NCBI RefSeq assembly: GCF_964275005.1
Contig: NC_092694.1
Span: forward strand, 36,963,542 to 37,027,541
Length of the DNA: 64,000 nucleotides
Direction of reading: 5' to 3'
Origin: Diadema setosum
Taxonomy: Eukaryota; Echinodermata; Echinoidea; Diadematoida; Diadematidae
The notes beneath the pieces were generated by a model that ran no database searches, had not been told where the DNA came from, and saw only the letters and a list, made by a program, of their open reading frames with translations. Below, in pieces: positions 1 through 12,800 of the stretch; the stretch's first letter is position 1, and each line of letters starts with the position of its first letter. Both the position numbers and the translations under genes were made by a program.

Positions 1-403
1 GGGGGGGGCTCGCCCCCCCCCTTTTTGTGTGCACAATACAAAGGAATACATAAGGTGTCATCACTTTGGGCCCCACTTTTTTTCAACCCGGAAGTACGTA
101 AGTGGCACTAAAGAGTAATAGACAGAGTGTGAGCGCGGTAAGGGTATGTTTTTCCGCTGAAAAAAACTTTTTTTTTTTTTCTTGTCAACTGAAGAAACCC
201 GAAAGTGGAAGGAGAAAGATGAGCTGAAGTTTTTTGTTTGTTTGTTTGTTTGTTTTTTGCTTGTCAGCTGAAGAAACCAGGAAGTTGAAGGGGAGAGATG
301 AGCTGAGGGTTTTTTTTTTCCGCTTGTTAGCTCATCAAACCCGGAAGTGTCCCCCCCCCCCCCCACTTTTGAAAAGGCTCCGCCAGCCCTGTTACAATAT
401 TGT
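1..403 (-). repeat. interspersed repeat with poly-G/C and purine-rich tracts
   Basis: This stretch has three degenerate tandem blocks, each carrying a form of CAGCTGA..GAAACC.GGAAGT, joined by poly-T and (GTTT)n tracts and bounded by C-homopolymers. Related blocks occur in the opposite orientation at 7761-8038 and 38567-38715, so it is a dispersed repeat family rather than a gene. Long reading frames here come from the repeats. The copy is cut by the window edge. Confidence 0.55.
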
Positions 404-404
404 G

Positions 405-560
405 TAATCGGATGGGTCCCATCTTTTATTAGGACCACTTTGTTTGGCTTTGTTTTTGGATATCTCAGCGATTTCAAAACATATTTTCATCAGATAAACT
501 TTCAATTCCTCGTAGAATATGGTCTTCAATATTTCATATAATGGTTTCTATAATGAAAAA
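405..560 (+). repeat. truncated right half of a TTAA-type foldback element
   Basis: The segment with GGATATCTCAGC..TTTCAAAAC and ATTCCTCGTAGAAT matches the right half of the elements at 38733-39887, 31385-31767 and 61384-62657. Only the right half is present, so it is a 5'-truncated copy. Confidence 0.6.
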
Positions 561-834
561 GATGAAGCTGTCTGAGTCCCTATATCTCAAACAAAACTTT
601 ACCACAAGCCACATTATCCAGCAAAACGTGCTGATAAGCCTTTTATGTGAGGCAACTTTCTCGACTCTGCATTCGTGAGACAACTTTGAAAGCTCGTGGG
701 ACAGAAAGATGTACGTGTTCTATGTGTGGTCCACGCGCGCACGTGAGAGGCGGCAAACTTCTTTTCTCTTTTAGTTTTACAGAGTGCGTGCGTGCGTACT
801 TAATTACGCGACCGTCTGTGTTACCTCCGCCAAG
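560..834 (+). promoter_or_regulatory. EIF3E: EIF3E promoter and 5' leader region
   Basis: This is the 275 bases before the EIF3E start codon. No TATA box is evident at a convincing place. A pyrimidine tract (CTTCTTTTCTCTTTT, about 758-772) lies roughly 65 bases before the ATG. Such tracts mark initiators of mRNAs with a 5' terminal oligopyrimidine, a class that includes vertebrate eIF3e. The context before the ATG is GCCAAG, an acceptable initiation context. The exact transcription start is not visible. Confidence 0.35.
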
Positions 835-3800
835 ATGGCTGAATTCGACCTGACTTCGAAGATTGGGCAGTATCTTGACAGACATCTTGTGTTTCCCTTG
901 CTAGAGTTTTTATCAGTGCAAGAAGTAAGTAGATCTATACTCCAAGCATCTAAAGTGGTTATGTTTGTGCCATGTGTATCAGTCAACCAGCCGATTTCTC
1001 CTCCCATCTGTGCAGCTTTGTACGCTGTCGTTGTGCTAACATGTGGATAGTGTTCGGTCCCATGCGCTTAGATTTGTGTGGGTTCTGTCATGAACGGATG
1101 CCTCGTAATGTTGTGTGACGCATGACGCGTGGATGGGTTGATGGGTCTAACTAGATCTAATTAAAGACCAAACAAGTGTAGAAATGCTATTGACGTTAGC
1201 ATGGTTAGATAGGCCTAAAGTTACAATGTATGCCTAATATACACTAGGCCCGACTGATAGTTGGAACATATAAATTTCTCTATGACTCTAGTCTAAAAAC
1301 TAAACGTTGGCTTTGCTTGCTTCAGAAGTTCAGGACAAATAAAAAAAAATAGCAGTTGCCAGTTTATTTTTAGTTTATCTTCACGTAGCCTAGGTCTAAC
1401 TAAGTAAGAAATAGAATAGGCTTCTATAGCATTTCTAAAAAGAAAGGTAAGCTTGCTATTCACTTTCAAAAATGGAGGTTTGACATTTAATTTGAAACTG
1501 AATACTTTTTCTACATGGTGCTTTTGTCAAATTTGATATGTAATTTTGTTTATGCTCAATGCTGCACTTTTTTAATGTGATTCTGTAATTCGTTTGATCC
1601 TTTATTATTCTTTGCTGTAAATGGCATAGACCGTCTATATTTTTTACCAATAGGTGTCCTAAATACTGAATAAAAAAAAAAAGTTAGATGTAGAAGTACA
1701 TGTAGATCAACCCTTACCCTTCCGGAGTTTTTGAGAGAAGTGATGCTAGATTTTGAGGTCCTTTACCAATGCCAATTGATACGTTTTGATTTTTTCTTTC
1801 TCCTTCCGCTGAGCTGCCCACAACCCACAGTCCCCAGACGCAAACGGACGCATAATGCACTTGTCAATGTAATGACTCGCCCCACTACCCCTGGACATGG
1901 GTGTGTCATTTCCTCGTTTGGTCCGTCAAATTTGTGACCCAGGTGTTCTTCATTTTACCAGCTTTGTCCGTCAAATGTTTGACCGAGGGGTGGGTCAAAA
2001 TCCCATCATTGTCGGTCAAAATTTTGACCGAGGGGTGCGTCATGGTACGTCACTTGGCTATGGAAAATAACACGCATTATTTTGAACCGAGGCGTGCGTC
2101 ATGGTATGTCACTTGGCTATGGAAAACTGCACGCATTTTTGCACGCTACCAGTACCGGATACACGTACCGCGAGTGAAATTACAGTGAGCGCTTTCCTGC
2201 GGCAAGTGAAAATCAAAGTCGGGAAGCGTTTTGGAATAAGAGGGAAAAATGCTTGCCAGAATCTGGCAAGCAAATAATTTAAAAGCCACAACTTAGTTCA
2301 ACCTTTACTGTCGAACACTTAGTGCCTATATTGCATATTGCGATGCAACACCAACACACATTGCTATCGAAGAAAGTTCGTTTACATTCCAATACAATGT
2401 GCGTCTAAATGATGTTCTGTGGTGACAGAGGCGAATTTTTGACAGTAAAAGAAGCGGCAGCAGAAGAAACTGCCTGCCGCATGCCATTTTCTACTCGCGG
2501 GATAGCGCTATAGCCCGACCAGCAGACGCATGACGCTGTTAGCTGTGCGAATCTCTACGTACAGCGACTGGGCTGTATGTAGTTACTCGCGGGAATGCTG
2601 TGGCGTGGTGTGTACCAGCGCTGCAGCAGTATGCATCCACCGGACTAGCATTGGCCGCACACACACAGCGCATCTGCACACATGTGATTGTCAGGTTGGC
2701 TGGTCTGAAGATTGTCATACTACTGTACGGAATATCGTAGCAGCAGCGTGATGTACGGTGAATGACGGTACAGTGCTTACAGGGCCATGGTAAGGGAAAC
2801 TTGCCGAAACTTTTACAAATTATGTTTACGAACCAAAAGAAAATGAAATTGCTTGAATGAAACGTATGCAAAAATCGTTTCAGTATTTACGGGGTGCGTC
2901 AAATGTACCGAGGATGTCCGTCAAAAAAGTGACCGAGGTGTGCGTCACTTTCAACGTGTTGTCCGTCAAAAAAGTGACTGTGGTGTTCGTCACTTGCAGC
3001 GTTTTGTCCGTCAAAAAAGTGACTGTGGTGTCCGTCAAAAACCCCCTGTGGTCAGTCAAAAAATGACCATGACGCACCCATGTCCAGGGGTAGTGGGGTG
3101 CGTCATTACATTGACAAGTGCATAACATAAAGCAAGTGACGTGACCCAATGTTCGACATCCTAAATTGCGGAAGCAAAATAGCTTGCATGGTCCGAACGC
3201 TTGCGCTGCAACCATCCTTCAAACGCCTGTGACCGTTGTTCGGCACCGGGCATCCATGGTTCGGCATTCGCGATGTACCGAGCCGTGCGCTCACCCTGCC
3301 TACCATATGTGAATGTACTATTAGCGCGCGTGCCATGCATGGGCGAAACTCTAGCTGTATACATAGTACATCACACTACGAGAGCACGGTGCTCCTTGTA
3401 CTCCACACTGTGCTAGAGATTCAACGCATACACAAGCATGCAAAATATAAATATCGCGTAAACGCTTAAGTTATCTCAGAAACGGCTGCCATCATGGCTG
3501 TAGGTGTAAACGCTGTACAGATTCAGTGCAGATAAACGGACTAGTAACTTCGAAACTTGGAATGAAACGAGTCTATGTGTTGCTATGCAACTTTACTTAC
3601 CCGTTTACTTACCCGTTGAACTGCTTATGCGAGTTGACCTGGGAGGGTTGCGACAATGATTTCGGGGGTCCAGCGACGTGGCCCACTGTTGTGCTCTTCG
3701 GAACACGTGTGGAGGTAGTTGCACAGTTTGAATTTCGCACTTGATATGCGCCTTTTTTTATGCCTCCGCCACGAAGTGGTGCCGGAGGCATTATGTTTTC

Positions 3801-6800
3801 GGGTTGTCCGTCCGTCCGTCCGTCCGTCCGTCCTTCCGTCCGTCCGTCCGTCCGTCCGTCCGTCCGTCCGTCCTTCCGTCCGTCCGTAATGAATTTTGTG
3901 GACAAGGTAACTATCGGAACCTGTTGAGGTATCCTAATGAAACTTGGCATGTATGTGTATTAGGGGGTGAAGTTGTGCCTATCAACTTTTGGGTGCACAT
4001 GCTCAAGGTCAAAGGTCAAAAGGTCAAGGTCAAATACATAAAATTTCACTATTTCCACCATATCTATTGAATGCCTGAAGATATTTTCTTGAAACTTAGT
4101 GTATACATGTATTGCCCAATTAAGATTCTCTGGTGAAAGTTTGGGTCATGAGGTCAAAGGTCAAAGGTCAAAAGGTCAGGGTCAAATACATAAAATTTCA
4201 CTATTTCCACCATATCTATTGAATGCCTGAAGAGATTTTCTTGAAACTTAGTGTATACATGTATTACTCAATTAAGATTCTCTGGTGAAAGTTTGGGTCA
4301 TGAGGTCAAAGGTCAAAGGTCAAAAGGTCAGGGTCAAATACATAAAATTTCACTATTTCCACCATATCTATTGAATGCCTGAAGATATTTTCTTGAAACT
4401 TAGTGTATACATGTATTACCCAATTAAGATTCTCTGGTGAAAGTTTGGGTCATGAGGTCAAAGGTCAAAGGTCAAAAGGTCAAGTAAAAATATTAAAACT
4501 TCTTTTTTTCTCCGTACCTTGGAAAATTGTTCAAGGTATCTTCATGGAACATAGTATATACATGTACTGACTGGAAGTGATTATCTAGAGAATGTAGGGT
4601 TCATGGGGTCAAAGGTCAGGGGTCAAAGGTCAAGTGCAATACTTCAAAATTTTACTATTACCCTCATATTTATGCAATGCCGGCAGGGTTATTTTTTTAC
4701 ACTTGGTGTATGCGTGTGTAACCTAATAGAAATTCTCTGGAAAGTTTTTTTTTTTTTCTCTTTTTGCCTCAAAGGTCAAAAGGTCAAAGATCAAGTGAAA
4801 GTGCTGAACTAACTTTTTCCTCCATATCTCGGAAGTAGCTCAAGTTACCTTGAAACTTAGTACATATTATGCATGTTCTACCTGAAAGTGATTATCTTAT
4901 GAATTTTAGGGTCAAGGGCCAGATGAAAATGGTAACAATATACTATTCAATTCAGAAATTTCACTTTTTCTCCACACCTGTACCTTGAAAATTACCCAAT
5001 ACCTAAATGTATGAATGGGTCAAAGTCAAGTTAAAGTCCTTAAATCCCTAGATACATGCTCTCTTATTCATCCAATTAAACCTACGTCAAGTAAGGTGAA
5101 CATACAACACATTTGTGACAAACTTGTCATTCCAATATTTTGCCAATTTTGTGAAAATGTAATCACACAGTGTCCACATGTACTATCTAGACCTATTGGG
5201 AAAATCATGCATTATGGCGGAGGCATACCAGTCGCCAAAGCGACATTTCTAGTTATTCATGATTTTCAGTGAATTTTTATTAAAGTAAGAGTGGTCTATT
5301 CATGGAACCCTGTCGAATCAAGGGCCACTAGCTTTATACATATAAGCGAAGTCTAGCCGTTTAAATAGTGCTCTTGGTGTCGAACACATCGACGCTACAT
5401 TGAAACCGACACCGTCCCCTCTAGGCTCTACTCTCTAGCTCTATTTAAGCAATATGTGTAAAGAACAAACTTTCATGCATGAAACTATGCGCAGTGGTTT
5501 TGCATTTTTCACTGGGGATTTGATGATGTTGTCAAAATATTACTGAACAGCCCGATGATAAACAATTATAACAAAACAAAACAATTATACTGTACATGTA
5601 GATTATAAATGCACATACACTGCTGTAGATTCTAGGAAAAGCATTACTTGGTCTACTTGTATTTCACACGTTGTCACGTATTTTCGAGAGGGTCGGGGTG
5701 TTGGTTTCAACATACGGCATGACTGAGCGCATCAAAATACATGTTACAACCCATACGAAGCAGTTTGATCTTGATGATGGAGCATGTACTGCAAGAGCAA
5801 ATCGCATTTTCAATGCGCACTAGTGAATTCAGAATATTTTCTTTCCATGTGAGTAAAATTTCAGGCAAATTGTGAGATACAGGTATTTTAAGTATCTATT
5901 GAGAAAAACATTAGGGTGTCGATGTGTTGGACACCCGAACAACTCAGCCTGAACTACACTTAACAGTTAACGTTAGACCGTCAATGTACTGTACCAGCAT
6001 GCAGCACCATGCATGAGCACAGGACATTGACCGAAAGATCGGTCTATATCTTGCCAGGCAATTATGTTCCACATGGACTGCATCTGGCTTCACAGAATCC
6101 CCTTAGGAAAAAAAAGTATAAAAAAAAAGAAAAGATGATTAAAACTCCTTCGGACAGACAGATTTTTCTGTCTTACACATAGTGGAGTTACAATACATGG
6201 ACTACAGCCACAATTTAGGCACCATTTTTTAGATCACCTTAGTTTTGCACAGCCTTATGAGTCGTATACTTCACTTCAAGTTCTAATGCCAAAATGGAAT
6301 GAATTACAGTTTATGGCAGGCAAATAACAGATGGCTCAAATCGCTCTGAAAAGAGCGTAAATGCGCTTACTACTAGCACTGTAGCAGGCTTAGAATCTCA
6401 TTCCACTCCACTTGGCGACACTACAGCTATTCATTTTAAGTTGTATACACAAACGCGCGCACACACATTGCATCACAACACAAAATTCCACACACATGCA
6501 TGTAGTACTGAAACACATGCTGTCAAACCCACAGTGCCTGTGAGCTTTACAATGTCTTAGTGGTGAGATTGATAGGTACTCGACTTGACAAGACCCGACA
6601 AGACGTGTGTTGCAGTCTATCTTTACCTTCATTTTTAGTTGGCAATTTTCAGTGAAGAGACTTCAAACGGATTACTCTGAATTTGATAAAAACAACCTGA
6701 TTTTACACTTGGTCCTCTGAATCTGTCAGCAATAACTGAATATGAATATTTATGGTCATTCATACTAATCTCTTCAAAAAATGAAGGGTGTGATGTACCA

Positions 6801-9800
6801 TGTATGTCACTTGTTGAGCTACTGACAGTCCCACAGCACAGTTATCTAGCCAATATGCCATTAAGAAGTTTTGCATGTGAAGTGCAAATTGTCTGGAAAA
6901 TGTATAACTACAAACTTAATGAATTTCAGTCTTCAAAATTGATTATGTGAAGTGGGTGCTAAAACTCTTAGCAATAACAAAATAGAGGTATTTGTTGTAA
7001 GCTACATGTGTACATAAAATGTCATATACTTTTCAAATTATAAGCAACCTTATTCTCAAGTATGTTGTAAACTGTTTTGATATTTCAATATTTTCCTTTG
7101 CATACAGATTTATGACGAAAATGACATGCTCCAAGGAAAACTTGATCTTCTCAGCAACACAAACATGGTGGGTATTTTTTTTGTTGTTGTTGCTATCTTG
7201 TCCTGTATTTTCCGACCATAATCGTTCTTGAGTTTGCTTTTGCACTTTGACTTCCTCACAACTTTATGAAATATTTTATTGTTGTAACAGTATTGTGCAT
7301 GTTATTGATATTACTTCAGTAACTTCATTCTGTGATATTCAGCATCAGAATCTCTTTCTGGAAGATGACATGAGAACCACATACATTTGTATCATGTTAC
7401 TCAATGTTACTAAAAGTTTGTTGTTGAGTGGCATACTACTGTATGGTTGGAAGTGAGGGAAAAGACCCTTTGTTTCTGCTGAAATTGTGGGGTGCAACAG
7501 ATGTTATTTCATGGCTGGTCTGAAAAATTTTATGACTTCTTAACAATATTTATGTGATGATGAAAATCTGTTACAGACCCCAGAGAATTGCTCAATTTAT
7601 TCATGCTTTTCTTTCCCACTGTAATACCCAGGTTGATTTTGCCATGGATGTGTACAAGACTCTTCACGAAGATTCGGATGTTCCAGCAAGTAAGTCTGTA
7701 TTTCCACAGTAAAAAGATGACAGGCTGTGATTGGCTTGGCTCTCAGAAAGTGTATCATTCAGGGGTGGATCCAGGAATTCCATTAAGGGGGTGGGGGGTG
7801 CAGTTGTTGTTTTTTTTTTCTAGTGCCACTTCCAGGTTTTATCAGCTGACAAGCAAAACAACAACAACAACAAAAAAGGCCTCCATTGCCATTTCTTCTG
7901 CCACTTCTGGGTTTCCTCCGCTAACGAATTCACCGGGTTTAAACACAAAAACACAAAAACAACCCCCAAAAAAGCCTTCAGCACAATTTTCTGGTGCCAC
8001 TACAATAGGAAATTAAAAGGGGCGCAAGCTCCCCCTTTCTTTTTCTTTTCTTTTTTATTTCTTTTGTTTAAAGAAGGGGAGGTGTGCCCGATGTACCACT
8101 GTCATTGATCCGTTTTGTAAAACCCTTCTTCAATTGTTTGTTTGTTTTGTAAAATGAACTTGCTATAGTACAAATTTACGATGAGAAGATGACCTATTTC
8201 CATCATGCTCTATGGCATCCATGTTGACCGAAGTCTTCAGGAAAGATGACCATCTTTTGCCATTTGCACAACTCTTTGTACTTTGATAATGAGGAGTACG
8301 GTAGGTTGAGGGGAGTATATTGGATTACACCAATGAACAACAGTACAGTTGAACCTCTATTATCCGGCCTCCCTTTATCCGGATCTCTCTATTATACGGA
8401 CGCAATCTCGCCGTGATTTTTTTTAAATAATTACGTGAGGAAAGGGGGATTCCCAACTCCTTGAGAACTCCTACACAAACACACATGAATTACATATTAC
8501 TTCCAACATGATCAACATACATTACATCAAATTTCCTTCCATATTGCTTACCCTCAGACATTTTAACATCCCCAAACATCTGCCCCCCCCCCCAAGGAAA
8601 AACGCAGTATCTACATCCAGCTCCATTTCTAAACAACCGAGATATTCACCATTTTACCTTTTTGCCAAAGCCCCTGGAAAATATACTCTTTTGAAAAATT
8701 CCTTCATTGTGGAATTTTAGTCTATCTAGCTACCATTTTTCCTGGAAAATATAATTTTGTGTTTTTGTTTTGTTTTTCAGTTATTGATGAAAATGTAGAT
8801 ACTTTGGGGAAACCCCACGCAATTGACGGATTTCCCTAAGGAAAAACGCAGTATCTACAATGGATCGAATTTCCCCAAGGAAAAACGCAGTATCTACAGC
8901 GGAATGACTAGGATTAATCTTCTGCCATAATTATGTATGCATGTATACATCATTGTTCAAGTATTCTCTGGCTCTGGGGGATGCATCCTCCATCCCCCCC
9001 CCCCCCCCCCCATTTATGCCCTGATTTACAGAGCAGGCTTCATAACATTATTAAATAACAGATCGTTCTTGGAACGTTTTACTTAAAAGTGTATCCCAGA
9101 CCGATCTTGCTGTAGGCCTAACGTTACGTCGATACGTGTTTAATATGAAGCTTGCCAGGGCTGTAATGTGATGCTACATGGCCTAGCCGCTAACTAGCAT
9201 CTAGAATACTAGATCTAGATCTGTACAGTCTAGGTTACAGTCTGTCTAGACCAAAATAAATCTAAATCGGATGTCTGGACCTAGATCGATCTAGACTAGG
9301 TCTAGTCTTTATATCGTTTATTCTAGGCTGGCTACAGTACGTAGCAGGCTACACGAGTCTACCGCCTCGGGCTATACATGCACGATGGTCACAGAAAAAA
9401 AAAATAGCCTAACGTTAGAACTGAAGAAGGTTTAAGCCCTACACGAGCCAGGACTCTTTGATTAGAAAAAAAAAATACATCTAGAACCGGTCTAGAATGA
9501 AGTGACATCCGCTCTCTAGGCCTATTCCTTCTGGATTGAACCTAAGTTTAACGTCATGTAAATTTGTAATTCTTATGTACGTCCCTAACTTATTTTACTT
9601 GTAAGTTATGTAGCATGCAGCATGGGATCATGCATGCATTTTACGCAACCCAGTCTCACTAGGGTCTAGACACTGTCTAGATCCGATAAGAATTAAAATA
9701 CAACTTATTCTTAACTGTCTCTATTTCGTCCATTTACTGTGGGTACCTATTTTTCACATGGACCCTAATCTATAGTATTGTCAACTCTGTAATTTAAAGA

Positions 9801-12800
9801 CAGTATGGTATGGAGTAGATAATTGAACATTGACACTTCATTAGACTTAGGATTCTAAAAAGTGGTTAAGTTTTAGACTTCTTACTACAGGCCTGCCCTA
9901 GAGTAGGCTTATTCAAGTCCTACACTAGATCTTTCTTTAGACTTTCGGAATACGGACCCTGAAAGTTCTGATTAACATTAGAAAAGAGACGCAAGATTTC
10001 AAACATTACTGTCTAGACAAGTCTAAAAGACTTAGACTTAGATCTAAGGGAGGGTGTAACATGTTACATAACCTGACGTTTATCCGATACAACACAAATA
10101 GATCTATTGCCTTTCGAAGAAACTTTCGGATTCGGAGCCTGAGGAATTTTGACAAGGGTCTAGGCCTAGCAAAGTTACTTCACAACAAGTTATAGTGATA
10201 TAATGTTCATAATGTTCATCATTGAGGTAGAATATGAAAGAATAAAGCTGATCGTTTATCACACGAAGCGAAGTAAACACAAATGTATGCATTTGTCTTT
10301 ACCTCGCTTCGTGTGACAAACATGCATTTGTGTTTACTTCGCTTCGTGTGACAAACAATCAGCTTTATTCCTTCAATATTGAAATAGTTTTGAATAACTT
10401 ACTCATTATCTGCAGATAAATGTTTCTTGAGGGCTAGGCTCACGAGTAATTTTCCCCACGACAACATTGTGTTTTATTCCAAGTACACACTCCCACCGTA
10501 TGCTGACTAGCCGGGCCCTGTGCTGACTGCTGCACAGCTAGCTGCATCAGTGCAAGCTGTCAGTGTTGTGTTGTATTGTATTTAATGTACACTCGGTTAG
10601 TCTTAATCACACACTGTGTTTTATATTAGGATCACGATCTCATCAAAATATTTACTAATCAGTATTGTTTCGGTTAGATATTTTGAACATTATGTCTTAT
10701 TATTGAGCAAGTATATCTAAAGAAAGTAATTTACGTTCAAATTACAGAACAACCGGCAAAGTATTCACATATATAAATAACAGTGTCTGGTAATTAAGAC
10801 TAGCTTTGTAGATACTGCGTTTTTCCTTGGGGAAATATTCATCATGTAGATACTGCGTTTTTCCTTGGGGAAAGTGCAAGTTACGTGTAGATACTGCGTT
10901 TGGCAGTTACGGAAAAGTGGCTTTCTAAAAATTTTTTCAAAAATCTGAATATGTCATATGAAGAAGGATTGCCCACTGACTATATTTATGCAAAAAAGTG
11001 AAAATCGCCAAAAATGTTAGATACTGCGTTTTTCCTTGGGGGGGCAGACATCCCCAAATGTAACAATGAAAAGGTTGCAGTATACACATTACTACATGTG
11101 GTACTACAATGGGCTACATCAGTACATGTGTATGTATATGTACATGTATAAAGCATTGAGTCTCCCATATCCAGCCATATCCCTTATCCGGATGAGCCCC
11201 GGTCCCGACTTGTCTGGATACGAGAGGTTCAACTGTACTTCGATTGTGCATCATAGACCACAATGCTCAAAGTCCAGAGCAGCAGTAGCAAAGAATTTTT
11301 TTGTTTTTTTGTTTTTAGTGGTTGTGATAAAGGGCATAAAATTATGAATCTTTTCATGTGCCTGTGTTTGGCATTTGCAAGGTTTTCTGCATTTTCTCTT
11401 CCTACCAGCTCTGAGGGAGAAGCGTGCCGATGTTGTGAACCGCCTGAAGCGCTTGCAGCAGGAGATGGAACCAATCTTCACCATCTTTGAGGATGCAGAG
11501 GTCCTGGACCACATTAAGTCTACCAGGGACAGCCGTCAGCTCATCGACTACCTTGTCAAGAGCCATGGGGTGGGTCTGGGAGCAAATCCCTTGTAGGGTG
11601 AAACTTTCTCCACATGTATTGGTTAACTTTTGAAATGTGATAAAACCAAACCAAATCAAAATAATGAACATTTCATTGAATTTGGGCAAAGGTAAGCAAG
11701 TTTTGGGATGAGATATTCCGCATTTCATGGCAAGAGCTTGTGGACCCCTATGAAAAACAGCCATTGGCTGAATAGGGTCATCCAATCCATGAGTGGTGAA
11801 TAAATAGATAAAATAAATAAATAAACAGTCGTGCATGTGTAAGTCACAATTATATGTGAAAATCAAAGCAGGTGAGGTTGTGTCGCAAATGTTTCATGGA
11901 ATTGAGAAAAAAAAAATCTCAATATTGAATGTCATTTTGTAGAATAAAGGGAAAATATAGAAATCATATCCTTTACATCAAATTATTTTACCACTTTGAT
12001 GATTCAATTAATGATTTTAGTGATTTTGTTAAATATCAGTGACCTTTTGCGATTATTATGAGCAAAGCTTATTGGCACAAAGTTTTAAACAAAACAGCAT
12101 CAGTCTTATTTCCAGCGTCGCCTCTATGTTCCACAGTTCCAGCAGGAGATGCTGAACCTCCTGTATGACTACGCCAAGTTCCAGTACGACTGCGGAAACT
12201 ACTCGGGCGCGGCAGAATACCTCTACTTCCACAGAACACTGGTGAGAATTTGAGACACATACCTCTTGCCCTCTTCCCAATAGCCAGCCCCGTTCTTGTT
12301 GCCTAAGAGTCATCTCCGAATCCTGGAAAGACGGCTTGTTCCCCAAATTGGTGATATATCGTCGCCGGGATGACAAGACCTTGTATCTACAAAATGTCGA
12401 ATATTCAGGAGAGCAAAGAACATATGACAGCCAAAGCACTATATCAAATGGCCAAAAGCCTTTCCTTAGACATGCTGTGGTGGCTTCATTTTTGAGGTAA
12501 GACAGCTTGGATTTGGACAGGACATCACTTAATTGATTATCTGACCATTAATCCAAAAGAAAGTCATTTTCACCAAAATTTGAGATTCAAGGTCTTGTCA
12601 CCCCAGCGACAATATCTCTACCATCTTCTTGTCTGTCATATGTCACACGTTTGTGCATATCATAACTACAGCAATAAATGTAGCCTAACAGCAACAACGA
12701 TGAAGAACGTTTTGCTATCATTCGTTAACATGCTGTTCCTAGAGATGATTGTCATGTTTGTCATGTGGTGATGATCATAATTCTGACCACCTTCAATCTG

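Noticed and set aside
2880-3215. Regularly spaced repeats resembling a CRISPR array
   Set aside because: The genome is animal, the phrases are imperfect, the spacers are themselves related, and the array lies inside an inverted-repeat transposon.
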